A DNA stretch of 64,000 bases from Sophora flavescens (GCA_030762895.1 CM061069.1:104673923-104737922), one strand, 5' to 3'. Positions 46,356-57,857 are shown, counted from the first letter of the stretch. Notes: generated from the sequence alone by a model not told the origin. A program made the numbers and translations.

Positions 46356-49074
46356 TGAGACGCCCGACGTCCCGTTAAAGAAAACCCATAATATTTAGGA
46401 CCTAATCGTGTTATTATCGTTAAGCGTATATATTAAAAACGACGGAAAAATTAAAAACTTAAAATATAAACAACATAGATACATGCATACAAAAGCATAA
46501 CCATAAATACACATACATCAAATATACTGAGTTGTCTAGGGATTCCTATCAGTAGGATCCCAACATAGTGATGGACAATGGACCCGTATATACCGCGAAT
46601 CGGGTGACCGGGTCCACAAGCCACATGTGCGGGTCTAAGCACTCCACCTCACAGGTCCCCGAGAGGGGGAACCCTGGATCCCGAGTCATCCATGGGTGGT
46701 CCCAGTGTGCCATCTGCTCTGTTTGGGTCTGAGGTACAATATATATATATACACACACACACAAAAAAAAAAAACACACACACACACACAACAAAAGAAA
46801 GGGGATAAGAAACAATATAACGTCAAACGTGGAAAGGGTTTAGCGACATTTAATTCTATAATAACACACAAACATCCCTCTCCTAAAGTATAAGTATATA
46901 TATATATATATGACACAATCATGCTCAATCCACATCTAGGATCTTTCCTCTACCATCCATCATGATGCAATGCAAATGCTGTATGAATCATCTCATTAGG
47001 TATTGGCCATATCCGGATAACACATCAATAGAATCGACACGTCCCAGAGTCCCCGGCGCACACCCTACTCCGCGGATGGAGGATGCTCATGCAAAGCAAT
47101 GGCACTATAGCTGCACAATCCGGTGCACACCTCTGAACAACGGCCAGGGTGCTCATGCAACGCATGAACTATAACTGCAACTAAAGTGAAATCATGTCTA
47201 GGACGGTCTGTCGTTAGCCTAAACCCCGAGAATTCTCCCTCCGAGGAATAGACCCAAAAGACCATGTTTCAGGTCAACCACATCACAGACCATGTTTCAG
47301 GTCACCCCTAGTGCCCTAACCGCTCATCATAATCGAATAGATAACCTCAATAATAATTTCGTCTCATCAGTCTCATCATCATATCACAGTAATCATCTCG
47401 GTTAGGCACTACTAACACATATATAATATGAATTCCCCAATACATCATCTTGTCTCACTTAACTTATCACTTACTCAACCTCTAAGGATAATCATAACAC
47501 TTATCACATCATATCATCATATCCTCATGTTCATATGTCATCATGCCATCATTACAATCATGTTATCATTTTCCAAAATAAAAATTCATTACTAATAACA
47601 TAATAATAAAATAACATGTTCATAACAGAATAATAATTACTCATAATATCATCATCCATCAATCACCGGTATTCATGCAACCAGTCAAGCAGTCCAAGCA
47701 AACAACACATGCAACATCAAATAGGATAGGAAAATAGAATAATATATATTTTTACGTAACAACGATAAACACACAATTTCAATATCGTCCTCGGTACCAC
47801 GAAGTAGTCCCCGATACGACATTGACATTGTCTGTTATTCACTTCCGTGAAGGGTTTAGGTCGCCTTTCGTCGTTATCGAAATAAACGCCACTTTGTCAT
47901 TTCCGGCGTTAGATGGCTTCTTTCCCCCACTTGAAAAACATACGACCTCAGAAACGCTACGAGATCACTCCCACTCGACTCCTCTTGATTCTGCCTCACA
48001 CCGAAAGAGGTCCCCGAAGCTCCGATATTCCTCCTAAACATCACATCAGAAAGGCACAAAGTAAGGAACTCAAAAACTGCAGTAACATTGGTAATTTTGC
48101 CACTATTCTGGCTCAATATCACAAAATATAGATCTCTGTTTATAGAACTATCTTTCCTTTACCTTCTCCAAAAATTTCAGCTCGATCCAACGGTGAACGA
48201 TCCTGGATCGAACCTTCCAATGTGACTGGTCAGGAGCTACTCGGGTTGGGTTTTCCTTCTTCTGAGTTGAATAACTCTCACTCTGGGAAAAATATAGAAT
48301 GTCAACCATTGGAATGAAGAACTACCAACCTAGGACCTCTCTAGGAAAGTTGAAAAAGATCCAACGGTGGGAGAAGGTGTGGTGATGGCTTTTCTGATGC
48401 TGTTCCAACTCAAAAATGGTGTTTTAGGCTCTTGATAGACTCCTCACTCTCAAACTCCATCTCTCTCTCTCTCTAGTTCTCTCCCCCTCTCTCTTTCTAG
48501 AACTCTCTGGTTTCTGCTCTGGCTTCTCTCTAAGGGTTGCTCTTTGTTTCTGTTTCAAATGGTTCAAATGAGGGGTTGAACCTCTTTTATATTTTTTTCA
48601 TTAGCTGCGCACGGGCGCTCAACGCCCTTAATCCAGCGCTCAACACTGGGCATGCAATCAGGGGCCCGTCATGCACCACACGTGGCAGGGCGGAGCAGTG
48701 ACTGGGCTCCCACCGCTCAGCGTTGGCCTTCTGGCAACCTCACCGTTTTCGTGCATTTTTCGTGTTTCTAGCTCGTTCGAAGTACGATTGACCTCAAATT
48801 TGGAACGTAGTCTCATTAAGACCTAATGAACAGCCTCCAACCATTAAAAATGCCTAATCTCAATCCTAACTCCAAATTTCTTGTTTCACATTCAAATGTC
48901 TCAAAGACGCTAACCGGGAAACCCTAATTTTGTTCCTACATTCAAACTCACTCGATAAGACTACGTACTTGCCATGCAAGGGTCTCTATGCCTCAAACAA
49001 CATCTCAACTATATAATCCATGTCCTAAATCTCATCCCCATACATAAACTATACATAAAATAACTGATGTTACA
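46356..49074 (-). mobile_element. Solo LTR of the GypsyA family
   Basis: 2719 bp, TGAGACGCCC to TGATGTTACA, with perfect TTTCA duplications (46351-46355 and 49075-49079). It aligns over its length with GypsyA LTRs but is clearly diverged. It has its own U3 dyads (48613-48730) and a minus-strand ATATAAAAG box (48584-48592), plus two GACC-N8-GGTC stem-loops near 47264. Confidence 0.92.
48584..48730 (-). promoter_or_regulatory. Solo LTR promoter: TATA box plus diverged dyads
   Basis: GGGCG-CTCAA-CGCCC (48613-48627) and CCAGCG-CTCAA-CACTGG (48633-48649) have their central CTCAA exactly 21 bp apart. A third dyad is centred at 48716-48720. The centres equal the GypsyA centre (CTCA), but the arms have changed on both sides so that pairing is kept. 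TATA lies 21 bp from the first dyad. Confidence 0.62.
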
Positions 49075-49079
49075 TTTCA

Positions 49080-49880
49080 CCCTTACTTGGATAAGTTTGT
49101 GGTGGTTTTCATAGATGACATCTTAGTGTACTCCAAGACCAAGGAGGAACATGAGGAAAACTTGAGGGTAGTTTTGTAGACCCTTAAGGAGAAGTAGTTG
49201 TATACTAAGTTGTCTAAGTGCAAGTTTTGGCTAGAAGATGTGATTTTCTTAGGACACGTCATCTCTAAAGGTGGGATAGTCGTAGATCCAGCTAATGTAG
49301 AGATTGTGCTCCACTGGGAGACACCAAAGTTAGTAACATAGATTAGGAGTTCCTTGGGTTTGGCAGGGTACTATAGGAGGTTTATACATAGTTTCTCTAA
49401 GATAGCTTTACCCTTGACCCGTCTCACCAAGAAAGTACAGCTCTTTGTATGGGACTTAAAGTGTGAGAAAAGTTTCCAAACTTTGAAGGAAAGGTTAATA
49501 TCTACACCAGTTTTAGTTTTACCCAATCCTAATGAACCTTTCGTAGTATACTGTGATGCTTCTAAGCAGGGTTTAGGTGGGGTGTTGGTGCAGGAAGGTA
49601 AGGTAGTAGCCTACGCTTCTAGTCAGTTGAAAACCCATGAGAAGAACTACCCTACCATGATTTGGAATTAGGAGTTGTAGTGTTTGCCTTAAAAATATGG
49701 AGGCACTATCCTTATGGAGCAAGGTTCAAGGTTTTTAGTAATCATAAGAGTTTAAAATATCTGTTTGACCAAAAGGAGCTCAATATGAGGCAGCGTAGGT
49801 GGATGGATTTTCTTAAGGGCTATGATTTTGAGTTGACTTCCACCCAGGAAAAGCCAATGTGGTGTAGATTCTTTAAGTAG
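49080..49880 (+). pseudogene. GypsyB RT end and RNase H
   Basis: YLDKFVVVFIDDILVYS carries the catalytic FIDD (about 49100-49111). SLGLAGYYRRFIHSFSKIALPLTRL and VYCDASKQGLGGVLVQEG follow, then after a frameshift near 49655 FALKIWRHYPYGARFKVFSNHKSLKYLF. In-frame TAGs near 49177-49200 replace glutamines (VLQTLKEKQLY pattern). Confidence 0.9.
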
Positions 49881-51405
49881 AAAGACCTTACATGTTTTAG
49901 CCTTAATGGTTAGAGTGATGGATTTGGTTGAGGAGTTTAGAGACCTGAGTTTAGCTTGTGAAGTTACCCCTAAGAATATTAGACTTGGAACGCTGAAGAT
50001 TACAAATAGTTTGATGGACTAGATTAGAAAAGGCCAAAAGATAGATGGGTACCTCTTAGATCAGAAAGAGCTGCTTGCTCAGGGTAGAAACCTTAGTTTT
50101 AAGGAAGGAACTGATGGAGTTTTGAGGTTTCAGGATAGAATTTGCATACCTGACATGCCAGAGCTCAGGAAGTTGATCCTTGAGGAAGGACATATGGGTG
50201 GTTTGAATGTTCACCCAGGTGCCACTAAGATGTATCAGGATCTAAAGCGCATGTTCTGGTGACCTAGGATGCAAAATGATGTGTCTGAGTTTGTTTATGC
50301 GTGCTTAGTTTGCCAAAGAGCTAAGATAGAACACCAAAAGCCTTCAGGTAAGATGCAACCTTTGAGTATCCCAGAATGGAAATGGGATAGTATCTCTATG
50401 GACTTTGTGTCCGAACACCCTAGGACTCCAGCTGGTTGTGAAGCCATTTGGGTTGTTGTGCACAGGTTGACTAAATCTGCCCATTTCATTCATATGAACA
50501 TGGAATACCCATTAGAAAAGTTGACCAGGTTATACATCAGGGAGATAGTTAGGTTACATGGTGTGCCCTCTAGCATAGTGTCAGATAGAGACCCTTGATT
50601 TACCTCTAGGCTTTGGAATAATTTGCATGAGGCTTTCGGAATTAAGCTTAGACTGAGTTCAGCTTACCACCCACAGATTGACAGTCAGTCTGAAAGAACC
50701 ATCCAGTCCTTAGAGGACTTGTTGAGAGCTTGTGTGCTAGAGCAGTCAGGTAGTTAGGACAAGTTTTTGCCCCTGATAGAGTTTACCTACAACAATAGAT
50801 TCCATTCCAGTATTGGGATGGCACCCTATGAAGCTTTGTATGGGAGGAGATGTAAGACATCTTTGTGTTGGAATGAACCTGGTGAGAATGTGGTGCTAAG
50901 ACCTAGGATAGTGCAAGAGACTACAGAGGAAGTAAGGATGATCCAGGAAAAGATGAGAGTGGCACGAAGTAGGCAAAAGAGGTATCATGATAAGAAAAGG
51001 AAGGCTCTCGAATTTCAAAAAGGTTATCATGTGTTCTTGCGAGTTACTCCAACAACTGGGGTTGGTAGAGCGATGAAAGCGAGGAAACTTACTCCTAGAT
51101 CTATTGGTCCTTACCAAATTCTAAAAAAGGTTGGAGAAGTCGCCTACCAAAGTATATTAACTTAGAAAGTATATTAATGATCCTAGCAAAATGATAGTAC
51201 CCGATACAATTCAGTTAAAAGAGAACTTGACTTTTGAGGTACTACCGCTTCGGGTTGAGGATCGAATGATGAAGCGGCTAAGAGGGAAGAAGATTCCTTT
51301 GGCTAAAGTCATTTGGAGTGGGGAAACTGAGGAGAGTGCTACCTGGGAGTTGGAGAGCAAGATGATGGAAGCATGTCCGCACATTTTTAATCGAGGTGAG
51401 TAGAA
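49881..51405 (+). pseudogene. GypsyB integrase and chromodomain
   Basis: Integrase zinc region (CLVCQRAKIEHQKP), core (SMDFVSEHP, IVSDRDP, QSERTIQS), tail (FHSSIGMAPYEALYGRRC) and a chromodomain (EDRMMKRLRGKKIPLAKVIW, ATWELESKM) ending at TAG 51403-51405. In-frame stops include TGA near 50262 (TGG to TGA), TGA near 50597 (CGA to TGA) and TAG near 50756 (TGG to TAG). Confidence 0.9.
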
Positions 51406-51426
51406 ATTTCGAGGACGAAATTTTTA

Positions 51427-51441
51427 TAAGGGGGGTGGAAT
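51427..51441 (+). other. GypsyB polypurine tract
   Basis: AAGGGGGGTGGAATT lies directly before TGTAACACCCC of the 3' LTR. Confidence 0.88.
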
Positions 51442-53333
51442 TGTAACACCCCATTTTTCATATAAGGTCTTTGAGTGTTTATATGCGTTACATGTATATG
51501 TTTGTGTGTTAGTCATTAGAAATGTACCTAAGGAACGTTAAAATGGGTCAAATGGGATTTTCTAGTGAAAAGTCCCTTTCTTACACATCAGCACGGCTGT
51601 GCTCATGTTCCGTACGACCCCAGTCTCAAGAGAGCACGGTCGTTCTCAAGGGGAGCACGACCGTTCGGAAAACACAAGTTTGTGACGTGAAGATTGAGGA
51701 CCCCATGCTTGATTAAGCACGACCCCGTGCTCGGTGTTGAGCACAACCGTGCTTAAGGTGAGCACGACCGTGCTTAAGGTGAGCACGCCCGTGCTCATGG
51801 TCTGACAGCTTAAATAGGTGAGTTTCGTGAGGGTTGCAAGACAAACTCTCATGTTGGCACTTTTAGCAACCCTAGTGTGGCAGAAAACCTCTCTTTGCCC
51901 TTTTCCTTTGAGCCCATCATAGTTCGGGATTCTTGCGGTTGTTTGGAAGATGGATCTCACGTTATTGCCAGTTAAGGTAAATTGGTCATCCCTTTGTAAT
52001 CTACTTTTTGTTGTTTTATGAATTGGAGATTAATGTTGCCCTTTGTGTTTGGCCAAGGCTTAAGGAGTTCGTCTAGCCGTTCGAGGGAGCCAATAGTAGA
52101 GTCGTGTATGTTTGGCTTTAGTGGAATCTTCATACTAGGTATGAGGAGAAGGGATTTGGATTAACATGTAGGCAATGGGGGTGGCGTAAGATGAAGGGTT
52201 AACCCATGACCCTGTTGTGTGATATTTGCCTAGTTGTTTGTCTTACTATATGATTAATCTACGTTTTATATGATTGACATGTTAGTTGTGAATGATATGA
52301 ATGAATGCTTGATGATGATGTTGCCATGTCATGGATGAACGTATGCTTGAGTTGTTGATGTTGTTAATGTTAATAAGACTCCAATTAAATGAATATGGCT
52401 TATTAATAACATACATAATTAAGGGATAAATTCCAAATGTTCATAAGACTTGAATCATAGTAATGAGAGGCAAGGTTATTGCTCACCGGTATAGTCAAGA
52501 CCATAGGTTTGAATTATGAGTGTTTTAGGGATGTTAGAAATGAAACAAGAATTAAAGGATTAATTCCCAACAATACCAAGACGTGGAGATTAATGGTGTA
52601 GTTGAAAGCCAATATGATTGATCTATGAATGCCCTAGGAAGCTTAGCAAGGGTTTCCAACCCTTCTGGCCAGTTTAGTACGACCATGGTCCAGTAAGCAC
52701 GGCCGTGCTCAATAGACAGCACGCCCGTGCTTGACTTAATAGTAAGCACGCCCGTGCTGAGGGAAGCACGAGCTCCCCTAAACAGAATAGACGTTAAGAA
52801 AGAACAAGGGTGTTTCACCCAAATTGTTCCCTATGATAGAATAAGACACCAAACGGAGTAAAGACAAATCAGATAACTTAATGAAGACTTAACAAAGATA
52901 ATTAAACACAAACGTTAAGATGGTTAAGTCGGTAACGATGGGTTACCGCATGTTGTTATACTCTGGTGCTTATTAGCCAAAGTAACCTTGATGCTTATTG
53001 ATCAAGGTGTTGACGATGTTGAACCTTGGTCCTTATTGGCCGAGGGGGCCTTGATGGTTATTGGTCAAGGTGTTGATGGTGATAATACTTTGTTGTATAT
53101 TGACCAAAGTGGAGGTGGTGATTGTTTGTTTGCTTGTTGTTATTGCTCATGCATTCATGCATTGGAGATGTTAGTGGGGGAAGTTCAACATAGGGGAGGT
53201 CGTCCAAGAGTAAGACGATCTGGCCGTCCGCAGTGATTCATCCGAGAGTTAGGTGAATCGTGTGCCCCCATGGTGGTGCATCTGAGAGTAAGGTGCATCA
53301 GCTATCCAATGGGTTCACCCATGGTTTGGTGAA
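51442..53333 (+). repeat. GypsyB 3' LTR, first part
   Basis: It starts TGTAACACCCC. It holds the upstream dyad array (51590-51795), a TTAAATA box (51810-51816), a downstream dyad cluster (52675-52780) and the stem-loop series (from about 52925). It is cut by A2 at 53334 inside a GTTCAC/GTGAAC stem. Confidence 0.92.
51590..51816 (+). promoter_or_regulatory. GypsyB promoter: 21-bp phased AGCACG-N2-CGTGCT array then TATA-like box
   Basis: Dyads start at 51590, 51611 (degenerate), 51633, 51654, 51716, 51740, 51761 and 51782. Steps are 21, 22, 21, then after a gap 24, 21, 21. The last dyad ends 14 bp before TTAAATA. AGCACGACCGTGCT is the best copy. Binding function is inferred. Confidence 0.65.
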
Positions 53334-54734
53334 TGTTGAGTCACCGGCAAGTGTACCGGGTCGTCGTAAGTAATAAAACTCTGTAAGCGATTATCGAGGT
53401 CGAACTCAGGGATTGGGCTACCAATTCGATTAATTTGCAGAAATTTGATATGTTTGGTCAAGTAACAGAAAGTGGTTGAGAAGAGAGAAAATAGGATCGC
53501 AAGTTCAAATCAACACGAATTAACAAATCAATTAAGAGTCAAGAATTAAAGTCTGGAATTAAAACGCCTAAGGTCACAAATCCACCTACCCAATCATGCA
53601 TAGTACCCAAGTGATGATGATCCTCTCCCTAAGTTCAATTACAATGTCAACCAGGACCCCCAAATTCTCCTAAATCCACTGTCGTGCTCAATAGGACGTA
53701 TTCGACGATTGAATTAATTACTTACTAGGTCTCATAACCCAATCATCAAACTCAATTAAATCTGGTTCCTAGAAGGTTGCACCGTCTCCTATTCACTCTT
53801 GTGCAATAGTCGATCGATGATCCCAATTCATGTTCTAAAACGCGAATTGCCTCCTAAGCCTCAACACGTTTAACTAGTCAATCACGCAAGCATATGATCA
53901 ACTCAATACAAATCAGAATTGGAAAACACTAATTGAGAAAAGGGAGAGAAACATACAATCACATTGAATCACTACATCGCCATGAGTGGCTTCATCGATC
54001 CCCTGGACAAGGGAATTAGTTCCTCATGTTCGTAACGACACACAAACAATCGGACATAATCACCATTGTACAATAAGAAAAGAAAAGAGGAGACGCAGCT
54101 CCAGAGAACATGCAATTCGGCCAAAAACGCTACTCTAAATAGTGGAGAATCAAAAGCTCTTAATTTTGCCCTAAAACAACAATATATAGGATTCAGGATC
54201 TGCGCGCGCTCGCGAGGCGAGCAGCCTCTCGATAGGCGAATATTAAAAATGGCGCGCTTTCAAATTGGACTCTCGCGAGGCGAGAGTATGTTTCGCGTGG
54301 CGAGTCTTCAAATCCTAGTCTGTCACAGCCATGACCTTAATCACGGCTAGGCCGTGATGGTCTCTATCCTCCAGGGTCTTCATGATTCGCGAGGCGAGAC
54401 AGAAAGGATGACTGTTGCTGCTTAGCTGATCTTCAGGCTCGCGAGGCGAGCATCCACTCGCGGGGCGAGTATCTCCAGAATGGCAATTTCCACTGTTTCT
54501 TGACTTTCCTTGACTCTCAGAGCTTCACTTCTAACCTGAAACAATAAAAAGAAACAAAAAGTGTAATTCTATTCAAAATAGACTAAAAACTACTAAAATT
54601 GCCTAGAACGAGTCAAAGTCTAACTTAGGAACAAAACAAGGCCAATTTGGGCGAAATCGAGATTGAACTCGAATAATTAGCACATAAACCACAGTCTTAC
54701 TAGTTATAAAACTAGATAAGCCAGAGGCTTATCA
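53334..54734 (-). repeat. A2 3' LTR
   Basis: TGTTGAGTCACC to GGCTTATCA. The TATA box (CCTATATATT on minus) lies at 54181-54190, 20 bp from the first TCGC-N3-GCGA dyad. The outer end folds as GATAAGCC/GGCTTATC. Confidence 0.94.
54181..54468 (-). promoter_or_regulatory. A2 3' LTR promoter: TATA box plus paired TCGC-N3-GCGA dyads
   Basis: Dyads start at 54210/54229 (19 bp), 54273/54293 (20), 54387 (single) and 54439/54458 (19). The single one is a pair in the other LTR (63118/63137, 19 bp), so one unit was deleted here. A separate dyad ATCACGG/CCGTGAT lies at 54338-54357. Confidence 0.65.
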
Positions 54735-56411
54735 AAACACCCCAAACTTAAACCTTGCTTGTCCCCAAGCAAGCTAAAACTCAAAAAGACTCAAGACTTG
54801 GCAAGCCTAAAGGATCTAATCAATTTTCGCACAAATTTCATGCGATCTTAACAAAGCAGTTTTTCCTTCAATGAATCCCCCCTTGCATCAATGTAATCCC
54901 CACATTCATTTAATTTAAACAGTTGAGAACTTATCTTTCATGCAAGTATTAATCTAAGTTGAGGATCAAAGTTACAACAAAAGGGAGATCACCAATTTCA
55001 AACAATTGCCTTCATCACAAGGGCATTTAGTATTTCACTCATTCGCTCAATTGTGTCTAGGCTATCAACTTTTCACTCAAATTCACATTTCAAGAGCACT
55101 TCCCATGAATTTGATGTTCATCTCAAAAATAGTTCCCACGAAAACATGTATACAACATCAAAAGGTCTTTTAAAGGTTGAAATGGGGCCTGGCTAAGGGT
55201 AGGATATTCAAGGATACTAGGCTTAAGTCCCTAGGAACTAAGAGAGCATGAGCATTTGACACATATTCCACTCAAATTCCTTTTTCCATTTTTCTTTTTG
55301 CCTCGGGTGACTACAGCCTTTTCCTTGTTGATCTTTTTGTTTTGCCCCTTTTCTTTTGGCAATTTTTTTTTTCTTTCTTTTTCTTTTTGCCTTGGGTTTC
55401 AACCTTTCTTTTTCTTTTTCTCAACCCAAAATGACATATCACCTTGTAGCCACCCCAAACTTAGTTTCTCACAACCCTTTTCTTGCTAAGCTTTCATGCT
55501 CTCCTAATCCTAAGATTGGGTTAACATGGTTTTTCAGATTTTTGGCTTATAATATAGGGTCATCAAGAAACAATAGGCTAATTAGGCTCAATGTGTCTCA
55601 CTAGGGAACATGCATTAGGGATGGTTCTTTTTAGGCCAAGTAGCTATTTCAAATAAAATTGCCTAAATCATTTGATGCAACACATAAACATGCAAACCAT
55701 GAAGAGATTCAAGCAAATTCGGGAAAGCACAACTTGAAAGTGATCCACACAATCAAAAACAAAGTTGGAGGCTCAAATCCTCAGCTGGACATTTTGCAAA
55801 TTGTTTGACCGAGATACCATTCCTAGTGTGTGCACCCATTCACCCCAAACTTGTCATAAATCAAGCAATCACAATAATAAAGTTTCTCAAAGTTCAATGT
55901 TCAATTTTTCACATGGGGATCAACTTTTCTATTTTCAGAACCTAGGGGGAAATCATCAATGGTCAAGATAATTCATGCAATCAATCTATGCTAAATTTAA
56001 TTAAAATCCAACAAGCTTGCCGACACACATTCATACACAAACTCTTGATCTTCTCAAATTATTCAAGAGTGACAAACAAAAACAAAAACAAAAACAAAAA
56101 CAAAAACAAAAACAAAAACAAAAACAAAAACAAGGCAATTGGTTCCCTCCCCCACACTTAAAGCATGCATTGTCCTCGATGAAAGAACACATATATAAAA
56201 TAAGAGTGAGGAAAGGAGAGGGTGCTCCCTGATCAAGTTGTAGTGGCCGCTTCCACGCAAAGCTCTTCTATGGTTGCATCCTCATCCAATTGGTCTCTCG
56301 GGCACCCCTCTGCTGGGTCAAAGGCCTCTCCTTGAAGAAATCCTAGCTTGGGTTACCTCCCAAGTAGCGCTTGTTTAACGTCCCGAGCCTGACTCAAGTC
56401 ACCCCTAAGGG
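54735..56411 (-). other. A2 conserved non-coding 3' region with four PPT-like motifs
   Basis: Collinear with A1 19119-20594. Minus-strand TAAGTTTGGGGTG-type words are at 54738-54750 (real PPT), 55451-55463 and 55841-55853 (third: ACAAGTTTGGGGTG), and TTTAAGTGTGGGGGAGGG at 56145-56162. Spacings (713, 390, 304) nearly equal those in A1 (720, 391, 273). An (AAAAAC)n tract is at about 56073-56132. No ORF of substance. Confidence 0.78.
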
Positions 56412-57848
56412 TTAACTCAGAAGAAGCACTTGCTTGCCGTTTGGGATTGGTTCCCCATGATAATGCTTTAGCCTTTGCCCATTTACCTTGAAATTACCGG
56501 AGGCCCCTTCTAGTTCTACTGCTCCATGTGGAAAAACTTGGAGGACCTTGAATGGTCCTGACCACCTTGACTTTAACTTTCCAGGAAAGCGTCTCAACCT
56601 TGAATTGTAAAGAAGTACCATTTGTCCGGTCTCAAACTTCCTAGGCAAGATGTGTTTGTCATGCCATGCCTTAGTCTGCTCTTTGTAGATTCTTGCATTT
56701 TCATATGCCTGCATGCTGATCTCGGACAGCTCATTCAAGTCCAAAAGTCTTTTCTCACCAGCCTTCATCAAATCAAAGTTGAGTTCTCGAATTGCCCAAT
56801 AAGACTTCTCCTCCAATTCCACCGGCAAGTGACATGCCTTTCCAAACACCAAATTGTAAGGGGACCTTCCAATTGGAATCTTGAAGGCAGTCCTATAAGC
56901 CCATAAGGCATCATCTAACCTTCTTGACCAATCCTTCCGTGAGGAGTTGACGGTTTTCTCCAGAATACGCTTCAACTCACGGTTGGATACCTCCGCTTGC
57001 CCATTGGTTTGGGGATGATAAGGAGTAGAGACTCTATGCTTGACCCCATATTTCTCAAGAAGCTTGTGCATTTGATTGTTGCAAAAGTGGGATCCCCCGT
57101 CACTAATCAACACTCTAGGAACCACAAACCTTGAGAAGATATTGCGCCTTAGGAATTCCATGACTACCCGCGCATCATCCGTGGTTGTTGGGATTGCTTC
57201 TACCCACTTTGACACGTAGTCCACAGCCACCAAAATGTATTGATAGGAGAAAGATGGTGGGAATGGTCCCATGAAATCTATCCCCCATACATCAAAGAGT
57301 TCTACTTCAAGCATGCTATTCAAGGGGAGCTCATGCCGCTTTGAGATGTTGCCAGCTCTTTGGCAACGATCACAGTTCTCAACGAAGGTGTGGGCATCCT
57401 TGAAGAGAGTTGGCCAATAAAACCCGCTTTGGAGGATTTTCTCTGCTGTCTTCTTTCCCCCATAATGCCCACCATAATCCAAGCTATGACAATGCCACAA
57501 CACGTTTTCGATTTGGTCATGGGGAATGCACCTTCTTAGGATCCCATCCGAGCATTGCTTGAAAAGATATGGGTCCTCCCACACATAGTACCTTGCATCC
57601 GAGAAGAACTTCTTCCTTTGTTGACTAGTCCAACCTTGCGGGACCACATTTGACGATTTGAAGTTGGCCATGTCCGCGAACCAAGGAGGGGAATTTTCAA
57701 TGAGTGCAAGCAATTTTTCATCAGGAAATTCTTCCTTGATGTCTAACAATTCCTCCTCGGTGTTGGGATTGACCAACCTAGATAAGTGGTCCGCCACACC
57801 ATTGTCGGACCCCTTCCTGTCCTTAATCTCCAGGTCAAATTCCTGCAA
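56412..57848 (-). CDS. A2 RNase H end and integrase (478 codons, open)
   Basis: FDLEIKDRKGSDNGVADHLSRL is the RNase H end. Integrase follows: HYGGKKTAEKILQSGFYWP...CDRCQRAG zinc region, DVWGIDFMGPFPPS, LISDGGSHFC and QAEVSNRELKRIL (DDE), then AYRTAFKIPIGRSPYNLVFGKACHLPVE and a tail with RWSGPFKVLQVFPHGAVEL. It ends at a natural stop at 56412. In frame with 57858-59144; a TGA replaces the tryptophan of RLIRWILLLQEF. Confidence 0.93.
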   Translation of the reverse strand: MQEFDLEIKDRKGSDNGVADHLSRLVNPNTEEELLDIKEEFPDEKLLALIENSPPWFADMANFKSSNVVPQGWTSQQRKKFFSDARYYVWEDPYLFKQCSDGILRRCIPHDQIENVLWHCHSLDYGGHYGGKKTAEKILQSGFYWPTLFKDAHTFVENCDRCQRAGNISKRHELPLNSMLEVELFDVWGIDFMGPFPPSFSYQYILVAVDYVSKWVEAIPTTTDDARVVMEFLRRNIFSRFVVPRVLISDGGSHFCNNQMHKLLEKYGVKHRVSTPYHPQTNGQAEVSNRELKRILEKTVNSSRKDWSRRLDDALWAYRTAFKIPIGRSPYNLVFGKACHLPVELEEKSYWAIRELNFDLMKAGEKRLLDLNELSEISMQAYENARIYKEQTKAWHDKHILPRKFETGQMVLLYNSRLRRFPGKLKSRWSGPFKVLQVFPHGAVELEGASGNFKVNGQRLKHYHGEPIPNGKQVLLLS

Positions 57849-57857
57849 AAGAAGAAT

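Noticed and set aside
51590..51795. CRISPR array
   Set aside because: Palindromic units with 21-bp steps resemble repeat-spacer order superficially, but the spacers are 7-8 bp and the sequence is a plant LTR.
54735..56411. Env-like gene of A2
   Set aside because: No minus-strand frame of useful length, no signal or membrane segments; only conserved non-coding motifs.
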